DNA of 64,000 nucleotides, from contig NZ_BCTR01000035.1 of the NCBI RefSeq assembly GCF_002091475.1, forward strand, positions 1-64,000. The letters are read 5' to 3'. Every line of letters begins with the position of its first letter. Position 1 is the stretch's first letter. A program made the translations under genes and the position numbers. Of this stretch, positions 35,395-44,812 are shown piece after piece. This DNA comes from Sphingomonas azotifigens NBRC 15497 (GTDB taxonomy: Bacteria > Pseudomonadota > Alphaproteobacteria > Sphingomonadales > Sphingomonadaceae). The notes under the pieces are model-generated. The model saw nothing but the letters and a program-made list of their open reading frames with translations. It did no database searches and was not told where the DNA came from.

Positions 35395-35556
35395 TCACCC
35401 CCCGCCGATACCCTCCACCACCTTGCCGCTCCCCCCGCAGTTCGGGCAGTCGCCGCCGTCGATCCGGCCCGAGCCGCCGCAGCGGCGGCAGACGTCCTCG
35501 CCGGTGCCGGGGGTACCGGGCGCGGCGTCGTCACCGGGGTTGAGGGGTTCGGCCAT
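35395..35556 (-). CDS. DnaJ-type zinc-finger mini-protein (53 aa)
   Basis: 53 residues with two copies of CxxCGGSG (CRRCGGSG and CPNCGGSG), the repeat that binds zinc in DnaJ/Hsp40 and related proteins, after an acidic Pro/Gly-rich N-terminus. One zinc site of four cysteines would make up nearly the whole fold. No J-domain. It ends next to a family B repeat and is 11 bases downstream of the cupin gene, probably cotranscribed. Confidence 0.6.
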   Translation of the reverse strand: MAEPLNPGDDAAPGTPGTGEDVCRRCGGSGRIDGGDCPNCGGSGKVVEGIGGG

Positions 35557-35567
35557 GGGTCCTGCTC

Positions 35568-36203
35568 CTATCCGTCGAGATGTACGGCCAGCCAAACGCT
35601 CGGCCGGTCGCGCGCGGTCCATGTCACCCAATGTTTCTGCCCGGCCGCGATCAGCAGATGGTCGCCGGGCCCCAGCCGCACCTCGGCCGAATCCTCGATG
35701 CGGATTCCCGCCGCGCCTTCGAGCAGCACCACCCATTCGTCCCAGTCCTGCACCATCGGCGCATCCTCGGGTGTCGCCTGCCCGCGCGAAACGATCCGCT
35801 CGATGCGGATGCCGGGGCGCTTGAGGAGATCCTCGAACGCCTCTTCCTTTTTCGCCTCCGGCAGGTCGCGCAGCAGGTTGGCGACCACAGGCTTGAAGCG
35901 CGGCTTGGGCGGCGGCACGGGCCTCGGCTTGGGTGCGGGCTTGGGCTTGGCCACGCGCTTCGGCCCCGGCGTCGTCTCGACGGACGTACTCCAGTCGCTC
36001 CGCACGCCGCCGCGCAGATAGGCCCGGATCGCCTCGGCATCCGCCGTCAGCCCGTCCGCGCCGAAGCCGAACACCTCCACCCCGCCCGCATCCTTCAGCC
36101 CATAGCGCCCGAAGTCGCCCCCGGCCTTACGCCGCCGCGACTTGACCAGCTTCAGCCCGCGATGCGTCGCCATTGCCCGCAGCGCGTCGTCCTGTTCCGC
36201 CAC
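35568..36203 (-). CDS. Two-domain protein with C-terminal cupin
   Basis: 211 residues: an N-terminal alpha/beta module (THRGLKLVKSRRRKAGGDFGRY, then GVEVFGFGADGLTADAEAIRAYL), a Lys/Pro-rich linker (about residues 78-105) and a C-terminal cupin barrel with EWVVLLEGAAGI, LGPGDHLLIAAGQKHWV. The cupin resembles small-molecule-binding or sugar-isomerase-like single cupins; only some metal-site residues (Asp, His) are present. GTG at 36203 is chosen for the AGGGAGG site before it. Divergent from tgt. Confidence 0.7.
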   Translation of the reverse strand: MAEQDDALRAMATHRGLKLVKSRRRKAGGDFGRYGLKDAGGVEVFGFGADGLTADAEAIRAYLRGGVRSDWSTSVETTPGPKRVAKPKPAPKPRPVPPPKPRFKPVVANLLRDLPEAKKEEAFEDLLKRPGIRIERIVSRGQATPEDAPMVQDWDEWVVLLEGAAGIRIEDSAEVRLGPGDHLLIAAGQKHWVTWTARDRPSVWLAVHLDG

Positions 36204-36243
36204 ACCGCCCTCCCTTGGATTCCGGCACCAAACGCGCCAATAG

Positions 36244-37380
<1,137 letters not shown>

Positions 37381-37420
37381 TAGCAAGGTGCGGCAAGCGG
37401 GACTCGTCCTGACGCCCCTC

Positions 37421-37516
37421 CGTCATCCCGGCGAAAGCCGGGATCCATTCGCCTCACGGTCTCGGCAAGAGCCGCTCGCGAGACGTTAATGGGCCCCGGC
37501 TTCCGCCGGGGTGACG
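37421..37516. repeat. Intergenic inverted repeat, family A (copy 2)
   Basis: CGTCATCCCGGCGAAAGCCG and its inexact inverse ending CCGGGGTGACG, with GGGATCCATT/TTAATGGGCC inside. The right inner arm is degenerate. Lies in the 207-base gap between tgt and the Mth938-like gene; the rest of the gap shows no gene. Confidence 0.8.
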
Positions 37517-37587
37517 ATGTAGGGGAGCAGCAATGGGTCCCGGCCGATGCAATCTGGCATGACGGACCTGCCTGCCGGTGGCGGCGT

Positions 37588-37959
37588 TCAGAGCAGCGGG
37601 TAGAGCGCGCCGGCGACCCAGCGCAGTTCGGCGCGCAGCACGCCCCAGGCGCGTGCCGCCGCGCGGCTGTCCATCGCCTCGATGCCGATGCCGCGCTTCT
37701 CCAGCGCCTTCACCAGCGCGACCGGCGGCCGCACCAGCTTGGTGCCGGTACCGAGCAGCAGGAATTCGGGCTGGGGATCGAGGGCGAAGGCCGGCGCGAG
37801 GTCGCCTTCCGTCAGCTCGGCGACCGCTGGCGGCGACCACCCGTCCGCGCGCTGCGGCGTGATGATCAGCCCCTGATAGACATTCTCGTCGACCCGGAAG
37901 CCGCCGCCGGAAAAGCCCGAGATCAGCGGCCCTTCGGCGCTGCGCCGCTCGATCTTCAT
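37588..37959 (-). CDS. Mth938-like (DUF498) domain protein
   Basis: 123-residue small alpha/beta protein of the Mth938/NDUFAF3 family, with ITPQRADGW, LLLGTGTKL and ALEKRGIGIEAMDSRAAARA. The human relative NDUFAF3 assists respiratory complex I assembly; the bacterial role is unproven. It starts 1 base after the secF stop, so is the last gene of yajC-secD-secF-Mth938, a standard alphaproteobacterial order. Confidence 0.9.
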   Translation of the reverse strand: MKIERRSAEGPLISGFSGGGFRVDENVYQGLIITPQRADGWSPPAVAELTEGDLAPAFALDPQPEFLLLGTGTKLVRPPVALVKALEKRGIGIEAMDSRAAARAWGVLRAELRWVAGALYPLL

Positions 37960-37960
37960 G

Positions 37961-38932
37961 TCAGGGCCGATCGCGCGGGCCTACGCGCTCGGCATTGTTG
38001 GCGATCGAGTCGGTCTTTTCCGGCTTCACCCCCGGCTTGAGGCCCAGCGTGATCAGCAGCGACGACGAGACGTAGATCGACGAATAGGTACCGACGACGA
38101 TGCCCAGCATCATCGCGGCGGTGAAGCCGCGCAGCACATGGCCGCCCCAGATCAGCAGCGACGCCAGCGCGATCAGGATGGTGAGCGAGGTCATCACGGT
38201 ACGCGGCAGCGTCTCGTTGACCGACAGGTCGATCAGCTCGCTCATCCCCATCTTGCGGTACTTGCGCATGTTCTCGCGGATGCGGTCGTCGATCACCATC
38301 TTGTCGTTGATCGAATAGCCGATGATCGTCAGCACCGCGGCGACGATGTTCAGGTCGAACACCATCCAGGTCAGCGCGAAGAAGCCGAGCGTCATCAGCA
38401 CGTCGTGGAGGATCGCCACCGCGGTCGACACGCCGAACTGCCATTCGTAGCGGAACCACGAGAACACCGCGATGCCGGCGATCGCCAGCAGCACCGCCAG
38501 CACGCCGTTGCGGATCAGCTCGCCCGAAACCTTGCCCGACACGGTGGAGTAGGTGGAGAAGGTGGCGCCGGGGAACTTGGCCGCCACTTCGCTCTTCACC
38601 CGCTCGACCATCGCGTTGGTCGCGCCCGGATCGCTCGAATGCGGCACCGGCAGGCGGATGGTGACGAGGTTCTTGCCGCCCATCTCCTGCAGGGTGGCCT
38701 CGCCATAGCCGAGCGCATTGATCGTCGAGCGCAGCTGGTCGAGCGGCGGAGCCGAGGCGAACTTCTCCTCGATCGACACGCCGCCGATAAAGTCCACGCC
38801 GAGGTTGAGGCCGCGCGCCGCGACCAGACCGATCGCGGCGACCGTCAGCAGCGCGGTGATCGCGAACGCGATGAACCGGACGCGGACGAAGCCGATATTG
38901 GTGTTGTCGGGAACGATCTTGAGGAGCCGCAT
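37961..38932 (-). CDS. secF: Protein translocase subunit SecF
   Basis: 323-residue inner-membrane protein that with SecD uses proton flow to aid protein release on the periplasmic side of SecYEG. Six helices, the first with the VDFIGGV motif, a periplasmic domain and the late MVIDDRIREN loop and DLSVNETLPRTVMTSLT region typical of SecF. Starts 12 bases after secD. Confidence 0.96.
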   Translation of the reverse strand: MRLLKIVPDNTNIGFVRVRFIAFAITALLTVAAIGLVAARGLNLGVDFIGGVSIEEKFASAPPLDQLRSTINALGYGEATLQEMGGKNLVTIRLPVPHSSDPGATNAMVERVKSEVAAKFPGATFSTYSTVSGKVSGELIRNGVLAVLLAIAGIAVFSWFRYEWQFGVSTAVAILHDVLMTLGFFALTWMVFDLNIVAAVLTIIGYSINDKMVIDDRIRENMRKYRKMGMSELIDLSVNETLPRTVMTSLTILIALASLLIWGGHVLRGFTAAMMLGIVVGTYSSIYVSSSLLITLGLKPGVKPEKTDSIANNAERVGPRDRP

Positions 38933-38944
38933 GTCGGCGCTTCC

Positions 38945-40531
38945 TTAAATATGGATCTCGCTCGGGCGCTTGCGGCGCAGCCAGAGCGTGACGAGCATGC
39001 GCGTGAACACCACGGCAGTGAAGACGGAGCTGGCGATACCGATCAGCAGCACCACCGCGAAGCCGCGGATCGGCCCCGAGCCGAGCACCAGCATGATCGC
39101 GCCGGCGATCGCGTGGGTGACGTTGGCCTCGAAGATGGTGCGGCTGGCTTCCTTGTAGCCGAGCTCGACCGCCTGCATCACGCTGCGGCCGCGGCGGCGT
39201 TCCTCGCGGATACGCTCGTTGATCAGCACGTTGGCGTCGACCGCCGTGCCGATGGTCAGCACGAAGCCGGCGATGCCCGGCAGCGTCAGCGTGGCGTGGA
39301 GCATGCCCATCACCGCCAGGATGATCAGCACGTTGATGGTCACGGCGATGTTCGCATAGACGCCGAAGCGGCCATAGGTCAGCACCATGAACACGATCAC
39401 CGCGACGATCGCGATCACCGACGCGGTGACGCCGGCGCGGATCGAATCGTTGCCGAGTTCGGGGCTGACGGTCGATTCCTGAATGACCTTCAGGTTGATC
39501 GGCAGCTTGCCCGAACGCAGCGCGACGGCGAGTTCGTTGGCGCTCTCGACGGTGAACCCGCCCGAGATAGAGGCGCTGCCGCCCAGAATCGGCGTGTTGA
39601 TGTTCGGCGCCGAGATCACCTTGTTGTCGACGATGATCGCGAACGGCTTGCCGGTATTCTCGGTGGTCACGCGCGCGAAGCGCTTGGCGCCGGCGCCGTC
39701 GAGCTGCAGCGTCACGTCGGGGCGGCCCTGCTCGTCATAGCTCTGCTTGGCGTCGACCAGCATGTCGCCGGTGATCATCGCGGTGCGGTTGACCACGATC
39801 GGCGCGCCATTCTCGTACTGGAGCAGCTGCGAGGTGACCGGGATGTCGCCGCTGGCGATCTGCTGCGGGGTCACGCTCAGATCGACCAGCTTGAACTCGA
39901 GCTTGGCGGTCTTGCCGAGCAGCGCCTTGAGCTGGCTGGGATCCTGCAGGCCGGGGACCTGCACGACGATGCGGTTGCTGCCTTCGCGGATCACGGTCGG
40001 CTCGCGGGTGCCCATCGCGTTGATGCGCTTGTCGACCACTTCGCGCGCGTCGTTCATCGCGGTTTCGATCTGCTGCGCCAGGCCCGCCTGGGTCGGCGTC
40101 AGCACGAAACGGGTCGAATCGACGACGGCGATTTCCCAGTCGCGCTGGCCGGTGGTGCCGACGCCGTTGGTCATCGGCAGCAGCTTCTCGCGCGCAGCAT
40201 CGACCTTGCCCGGATCCCGGACCATGAAGCTCAGCTTGCCGCCGGCGATCGAGATGTCGCCGATGTCGACCCGCGGATCGCGGCGCATCGCCAGCCGCAC
40301 CTGCTCGCGCATCTGCTCGAGTTTGCTCTGCTGCACGTCGCTGACATCGCCTTCGAGCAGCAGGTTCGAACCACCGGCCAGATCGAGGCCGAGGTTGATG
40401 GCAGGCTGGGGAATCCAGTGCGGCCAGGTCTTGCGGATGCCCTCCGGCACCAGGCTCGGCACGGCAAGCAGGACCATCAGGGCAAGGCCGAGGGTGATCG
40501 ACCAGACCTTCCAGCGCGGGAAATCCAGCAT
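38945..40531 (-). CDS. secD: Protein translocase subunit SecD
   Basis: 528-residue six-helix RND-type subunit. Shows GLDLAGGSNLLLE after the first helix, a large periplasmic head with the VQVPGLQDPSQLKALLGKTA region, and late TLPGIAGFVLTIGTAVDANVLI and NERIREE motifs. Its ATG overlaps the yajC stop by one base; secF follows. Confidence 0.97.
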   Translation of the reverse strand: MLDFPRWKVWSITLGLALMVLLAVPSLVPEGIRKTWPHWIPQPAINLGLDLAGGSNLLLEGDVSDVQQSKLEQMREQVRLAMRRDPRVDIGDISIAGGKLSFMVRDPGKVDAAREKLLPMTNGVGTTGQRDWEIAVVDSTRFVLTPTQAGLAQQIETAMNDAREVVDKRINAMGTREPTVIREGSNRIVVQVPGLQDPSQLKALLGKTAKLEFKLVDLSVTPQQIASGDIPVTSQLLQYENGAPIVVNRTAMITGDMLVDAKQSYDEQGRPDVTLQLDGAGAKRFARVTTENTGKPFAIIVDNKVISAPNINTPILGGSASISGGFTVESANELAVALRSGKLPINLKVIQESTVSPELGNDSIRAGVTASVIAIVAVIVFMVLTYGRFGVYANIAVTINVLIILAVMGMLHATLTLPGIAGFVLTIGTAVDANVLINERIREERRRGRSVMQAVELGYKEASRTIFEANVTHAIAGAIMLVLGSGPIRGFAVVLLIGIASSVFTAVVFTRMLVTLWLRRKRPSEIHI

Positions 40532-40869
40532 CAGTCGTTCGCAGGCTTGGCGCCCAGCGGGCGCACTTCGGCGAGCGTCGACTTGATCGCGCGCACCTTC
40601 ACGTTCGGCGCGAGCTCGATCTCGACCTCGGTCTCGTCGACGCGGGTGACCTTGCCGATCAGGCCGCCGGCGGTGACGACGGTATCGTTCTTCTTCACGG
40701 CCTTCAACGAATCCTGGAGCGTCTTCATCCGCTTCTGCTGCGGACGGATCATCAGGAAGTAGAAGACGACGAAGATCAGGACGAGCGGCGCGACGGACAT
40801 GATCCCGGCGAGGGTGCTACCCTGACCAGCCGCGCCTGCGGCCTGTGCATATGCTGGAGTGGCGAACAT
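40531..40869 (-). CDS. yajC: Preprotein translocase subunit YajC
   Basis: 112-residue single-pass inner-membrane protein associated with SecDF. Membrane helix at about residues 26-44 (PLVLIFVVFYFLMIRPQQKR) and a soluble domain KKNDTVVTAGGLIGKV. ATG at 40869 gives the usual MFATPAYAQ start, preferred over a longer frame reaching into the gap. First gene of the Sec accessory operon. Confidence 0.95.
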   Translation of the reverse strand: MFATPAYAQAAGAAGQGSTLAGIMSVAPLVLIFVVFYFLMIRPQQKRMKTLQDSLKAVKKNDTVVTAGGLIGKVTRVDETEVEIELAPNVKVRAIKSTLAEVRPLGAKPAND

Positions 40870-41246
40870 GGGTTCCCGAAAAGCCTGAAGGTAGGGACGC
40901 GGAATGGCCCCATTCAAGCCGCGGGCGCTACCATGGGCGGGATGAGGGTGCAACTATAAGGGGCAGAGGGGGGATTTCCGAAACTGGACGATGCTGCGCA
41001 AGCCGCCACCGAGCAGCTCCTCCCGCGTACGGGCGGGGTAATCGCGTTCCGCCTAATTACTCCGTCATCCCGGCGGAAGCCGGGATCCATTCGCGCCGAA
41101 GTGGCAGTTCTTTCCCCCAAACGCACAGGGCAATGGATCCCGGCTTCCGCCGGGATGACGATTGTGCTTGAGCGCCGCGGTGCCAGATTTCAAATGTGCG
41201 CTGCCTTGGCGCGGACGGCCAAGCCTGACGAGGACTAGAAGCCCCC
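40870..41246. other. 377-base gap upstream of yajC
   Basis: Non-coding as far as I can see. It contains the presumed promoter of the sec operon near 40870-40980 and family A repeat copy 3 at 41063-41160; the remaining sequence shows no convincing ORF with a ribosome-binding site. Confidence 0.6.
41063..41160. repeat. Intergenic inverted repeat, family A (copy 3)
   Basis: Near-perfect arms of about 29 bases: CGTCATCCCGGCGGAAGCCG... through GGGATCCATT, and AATGGATCCC... through GCCGGGATGACG, with a spacer of about 40 bases containing TTCTTTCCCCCAAACGCACAG, shared in part with copies 1 and 4. Confidence 0.9.
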
Positions 41247-42545
41247 TTACCCCGCGCGGCTCACCAGCAGCTTGTCGATCTTGCGGCCGTCGAGGTCGAC
41301 GATCTCGAAGCGCCAGCCCTGCTCGGCGAACGCCTCGCCTTCGCCCGGCAGGTGCTTGAGGATGGCCAGCGCCAGCCCGGCCACGGTCGCATAATCGCGG
41401 TCCTCGGGCAGGTCGATGCCCAGCCGCTCCGCCAGCTGGTCGGCCGGGGTCGCGCCCGCCACCAGCAGCGAGCCGTCGTCACGCACGACGATGTGCGGGT
41501 TGTCGCCCGGCTCCGAATCCGATGCGAATTCGCCGGCGATCGCCGCGAGCAGGTTGGCCGGCGTCACGATGCCTTCGAAATGGCCATATTCGTCGTGGAC
41601 CAGCCCCATCGGCACCTCGGCCTGGCGCAGCGCGGTGAGCGCGTCCATAGCATCGACCTGATCCGGCAGCACCGGTGCCTTGCGCATCAGCTTGCGCAGG
41701 TCGAGCGGCTCGCCGCGGAACAGCGCAGCGGCGATGTCGCGCGCCTGCACCACGCCGATTACTGCGTCGATCGAGCCTTCGGCGACCGGCAGGCGGGTGT
41801 GCGGCGTCGCCAGCAGTTCCTCGCGGATGCCGGCGCCGTCGAGGTCGACGTCGAGCCAGTCGACCTGGGTACGCGGCGTCATCACCTCGCGCACCGGTCG
41901 ATCGGCGAGGCGGACCACGCCCGAGATGATCGAGCGTTCATGCTCCTCGATCACGCCCGACTTGCTCGCCTCCGCGACGATCAGGTGCAGCTCCTCGGCC
42001 GTCACCCGGTTTTCCGATTCGCGGTTGAGGCCGAGCAGGCGGAACACCATCCCGCTCGACGAATCGAGCAGCCAGACGACCGGCGCCGTGCCCCAGGAGA
42101 GCCAGCGCATCGGCAGCGCCATCGCCGCCGCGATCGGCTCGGGCGAGCGCAGCGCGAACTGCTTGGGCACCAGCTCGCCGATCACCAGCGAAAAGAAGGT
42201 GGTGAGGCCGATCACCAGCGTGATGCCCAGCGTATGGGCAAGTTCGGCGGAGAGGCCCAGCGCCTCGATCCGCTTGCCCACCGGCTCGCCCAGGCTGGCG
42301 CCCGAATAGGCACCGGCGACGATGCCGATCAGGGTGATGCCGATCTGGACGGTGGAGAGGAACTTGCCGGGATCCTCGGCCAGTTCGATCGCCGTCTTGG
42401 CGCCGCGATTGCCGAGTCGGGCCAGCGCCTCCAGCCGTGCCGGGCGGGCGGATACGATCGCCAGCTCCGACATGGAGAAAATGCCGTTGATCGCGATCAG
42501 CACGAAGATGATCGCTACGTCGATCCAGGGAAAAGGCGCGCTCAT
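41247..42545 (-). CDS. CNNM/CorC-type transporter (HlyC/CorC family, DUF21)
   Basis: 432 residues: DUF21 membrane domain with several helices (about 8-190), two CBS domains (REVMTPRTQVDWL, VHDEYGHFEGIVTPANLL) and a C-terminal CorC_HlyC domain (GLALAILKHLPGEGEAF). The family exports Mg or related divalent cations; haemolytic activity in the old name is not implied. Stand-alone; a GAGGGCGG site lies before the ATG. A second, membrane-domain-free member is at 53507. Confidence 0.9.
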   Translation of the reverse strand: MSAPFPWIDVAIIFVLIAINGIFSMSELAIVSARPARLEALARLGNRGAKTAIELAEDPGKFLSTVQIGITLIGIVAGAYSGASLGEPVGKRIEALGLSAELAHTLGITLVIGLTTFFSLVIGELVPKQFALRSPEPIAAAMALPMRWLSWGTAPVVWLLDSSSGMVFRLLGLNRESENRVTAEELHLIVAEASKSGVIEEHERSIISGVVRLADRPVREVMTPRTQVDWLDVDLDGAGIREELLATPHTRLPVAEGSIDAVIGVVQARDIAAALFRGEPLDLRKLMRKAPVLPDQVDAMDALTALRQAEVPMGLVHDEYGHFEGIVTPANLLAAIAGEFASDSEPGDNPHIVVRDDGSLLVAGATPADQLAERLGIDLPEDRDYATVAGLALAILKHLPGEGEAFAEQGWRFEIVDLDGRKIDKLLVSRAG

Positions 42546-42621
42546 GGTGCACCGCCCTCATATCCGCAGCGGCGCCCTCTTCACAACCTTTTGCAGTGCG
42601 AAGATGATTTAGCGCCGCTGC

Positions 42622-43125
42622 CTACAGCTTCTGGGCAGCCAGAACGGCCGGGTCGCTGGCGAGGCCGTGCAGATAGGCGTGGCGCTCCGGCGAGCCCTGC
42701 TTGAGCCCGCGAAGATGTCGCTGCTGCGCCGCGGTGAGCTGGAACTGGGTGTAGCCCCGCGCTCGCAAGCAGTTCGATACGGTGTCCTGCAGCAGCGTCC
42801 GCACTTCCCGCATGCGCTCCGCCGGGCGGGTGCGCTCGACGATTCGGCTCGAATCGCCCGCGATCTGGATCGTCCGGTCGAGATCGCCGGCCACCCGGAG
42901 ATTGGCTTCGTTGTTCTCGAGCTGGGCCGATGCCTGCTGGAACACCTTGGCCGCCTCGGTATTCGACACATCGAGATAATAGCCCTCGCGCCCGCAGGCG
43001 ACCGCATCGGCGCGATAGCTCTCCAGCGTGACGCCGGGCTTGCCCCAGCTCAGAATCGGCCGCTCCGAGGCCAACGCCGCGGCGGGAAGCAGCAGCAGTC
43101 CGGCAAGGCAATGCAGCGATCGCAT
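42622..43125 (-). CDS. Exported hypothetical protein (167 aa)
   Basis: Signal peptide MRSLHCLAGLLLLPAAALAS (cleavage near residue 20), then a mainly helical mature part with Cys44 and Cys119 that could pair. The end RHLRGLKQGSPERHAYLHGLA is charged. No family recognised. GGGAGAGG precedes the ATG at 43125; upstream in-frame residues overlap tadA and are not used. Confidence 0.75.
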   Translation of the reverse strand: MRSLHCLAGLLLLPAAALASERPILSWGKPGVTLESYRADAVACGREGYYLDVSNTEAAKVFQQASAQLENNEANLRVAGDLDRTIQIAGDSSRIVERTRPAERMREVRTLLQDTVSNCLRARGYTQFQLTAAQQRHLRGLKQGSPERHAYLHGLASDPAVLAAQKL

Positions 43126-43189
43126 CGGTACCTCTCCCGTTTTTCCGCACGCTACACCGATTGCGGTGGAGCGGCCAGCCGGCCTGGCC

Positions 43190-43639
43190 TCAGCGCCGCG
43201 CGCGGAAGAAGTCGCGCAGCACCGCGCCCGCCTCGGCCTCGCCGATACCGGCATAGACTTCGGGCCGATGGTGGCAGGTCGGCTGGCCGAACAGGCGCGG
43301 CCCATGCTCCACCGCCCCGCCCTTGGGATCGCTCGCCCCATAATAGAGCCGGGCGATTCGGGCATGGGCGATCGCGCCGGCGCACATCGCGCAGGGCTCG
43401 AGCGTGACCCACAGGTCGCAATCTTCCAGCCGGTCGCGGCCGAGCAGCTGCGCGGCGGCGCGAATCGCCAGCATCTCGGCATGGGCGGTCGGATCGTGGC
43501 GCGCGCGCGGCGCATTGGCGGCAGTGGCGATGATGGCGCCGTCCCGCACCACCGCCGCGCCGACCGGCACCTCGCCCTGCTCGGCCGCAGCCCGGGCAGC
43601 GGCCAGCGCGGCGCGCATCGGAGGGGGCAAGGGAAACAT
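43190..43639 (-). CDS. tadA: tRNA-specific adenosine deaminase TadA
   Basis: Deaminates A34 of tRNA-Arg(ACG) to inosine. The 149-residue cytidine-deaminase fold has the zinc/catalytic HAE motif (PTAHAEML) and PCAMCAGAI. ATG at 43639 is chosen because the family starts close to the first helix (MRAALAAARAAAEQGEVPVGA); a start at 43675 would add 12 residues. Confidence 0.94.
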   Translation of the reverse strand: MFPLPPPMRAALAAARAAAEQGEVPVGAAVVRDGAIIATAANAPRARHDPTAHAEMLAIRAAAQLLGRDRLEDCDLWVTLEPCAMCAGAIAHARIARLYYGASDPKGGAVEHGPRLFGQPTCHHRPEVYAGIGEAEAGAVLRDFFRARR

Positions 43640-43739
43640 CGCCCCCGGCTTAGCGGCCCGGCGCCGGGCGGTCACCTGCTCTCAGCCAGCGGGGGCTATC
43701 CCAGTTGGAAGTTGAAGGCCGCCGCGCGTCCGACCCATC

Positions 43740-43834
43740 GTCATCCCGGCGAAAGCCGGGATCCATTGCCCTGTGCGCTGGGGGAAAGAACCGCGACATC
43801 AGTGCAAATGGATCCCGGCTTCCGCCGGGATGAC
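43740..43834. repeat. Intergenic inverted repeat, family A (copy 4)
   Basis: GTCATCCCGGCGAAAGCCGG-GATCCATT and AATGGATCCCGGCTTCCGCC-GGGATGAC, with a spacer of about 40 bases containing CCCTGTGCGCTGGGGGAAAGAA, the inverse of the spacer of copy 3. Sits in the 228-base gap between tadA and the Pmp3-like gene; nothing else seen there. Confidence 0.9.
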
Positions 43835-43867
43835 TCGGTATTTTGACTGAAGGCCATCGCCCTGCCC

Positions 43868-44053
43868 TCAGAGAGAGGCACGCGGCTCCGGTCGCCGGAA
43901 CAACCGCCACAGCGCGTACCCCGCGCCCGGCACGAAGCCGAGCAGCGTGAGCCCGCAGGCGATCTGGAACGTCCGCCCCGGCCCCTCCGCCAGATACACG
44001 CCCAGCGGCGGCAGCAGCGCCGCCGCGGCGAGACGGCCGGGCGGCACCGTCAC
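43868..44053 (-). CDS. Pmp3/YqaE-like small membrane protein
   Basis: 61 residues with two hydrophobic helices separated by a Gly turn; LLPPLGVYLAEG and LLGFVPGAGYALW match the UPF0057/Pmp3 pattern. Eukaryotic Pmp3 modulates membrane potential and salt tolerance; bacterial role unknown. Starts at GTG 44053, in a GTGA overlap with the stop of the preceding gene, so translation is coupled. Confidence 0.65.
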   Translation of the reverse strand: MTVPPGRLAAAALLPPLGVYLAEGPGRTFQIACGLTLLGFVPGAGYALWRLFRRPEPRASL

Positions 44054-44298
44054 TTCGGCGAGGGCGTCGGTTCCGGCGCCTTCTGCACGTCGATGGTCGG
44101 CAGCTTCACCTGCTTGTCCTTCATCTCGACGGTGGGCACCCGGACCGTGCTGTTCGATTCGCCGAGCGATACCTTGCCGGTCTCCGCCGCGACCGTCGGC
44201 AATTGCCCGCCGCGAACATCGACGTTCAGGAAGCCCAGCGCGATCAGCACCACGGCGATCAGCACCAACACCCCCAGCAATCCCAGGATTGCGCGCAT
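44050..44298 (-). CDS. Single-pass membrane protein (82 aa)
   Basis: N-terminal membrane helix (MRAILGLLGVLVLIAVVLIAL) followed by a polar tail of repeated-type strands TVAAETGKVSLGES, STVRVPTVEMKDKQVKLPTI and a Pro-rich end. No family recognised. AGGAGGAG lies shortly before the ATG. Cotranscribed with the Pmp3-like gene through a GTGA overlap; both are probably envelope proteins. Confidence 0.7.
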   Translation of the reverse strand: MRAILGLLGVLVLIAVVLIALGFLNVDVRGGQLPTVAAETGKVSLGESNSTVRVPTVEMKDKQVKLPTIDVQKAPEPTPSPK

Positions 44299-44446
44299 CC
44301 CAATCTCCTCCTATTCGTTTCACCTGCCCAACGCCCCGGCGGCGTGCGGGTTGCGCGCCCTTCCTCGTGAATCGGTTGACTGCAGCGCGCATCGACGCTA
44401 ACAGCGCGGCCTTTCCGGCTTTCTGCCCAACTCAGGATTTGAAGCG

Positions 44447-44746
44447 ATGTCGCGCATTTGCGAGCTGACCGGCAAGGGCCGGCAGGTGGGACACAATGTT
44501 TCCCACGCCAACAACAAGACCAAGCGTACGTTCCTGCCGAACCTGCAGAACGTCACGCTGATCTCCGATTCGCTCGGCAAGAGCATCCGTCTGCGCGTGT
44601 CGACGCACGGCCTGCGTTCGGTCGAGCATGTCGGCGGCCTGGACAACTGGCTGCTGAAGTCGCGCGACGAGGATCTCTCGCTGCGCGCGCGTCGTCTGAA
44701 GCGCGAAGTGCGCAAGGCGACCACCGGCACCGCCGAAGCGGCCTGA
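44447..44746 (+). CDS. rpmB: 50S ribosomal protein L28
   Basis: 99-residue L28 with the [20 protein letters not shown] start, [10 protein letters not shown] and the [17 protein letters not shown] region. Length is that of the alphaproteobacterial long form. Stand-alone with its own terminator, divergent from the small membrane-protein pair. Confidence 0.97.
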   Translation: MSRICELTGKGRQVGHNVSHANNKTKRTFLPNLQNVTLISDSLGKSIRLRVSTHGLRSVEHVGGLDNWLLKSRDEDLSLRARRLKREVRKATTGTAEAA

Positions 44747-44769
44747 TCTTTTCCAGATCAACGGTTTGG

Positions 44770-44799
44770 CCCGCTACTGCACGGCAGTGGCGGGTTTTT
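44770..44799 (+). terminator. Intrinsic terminator of rpmB
   Basis: CCCGCTACTGC-ACG-GCAGTGGCGGG stem of 11 bp (one G-T pair) followed by TTTTTC, 23 bases past the rpmB stop. Confidence 0.9.
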
Positions 44800-44812
44800 C
44801 CGTGTCTGGCGC

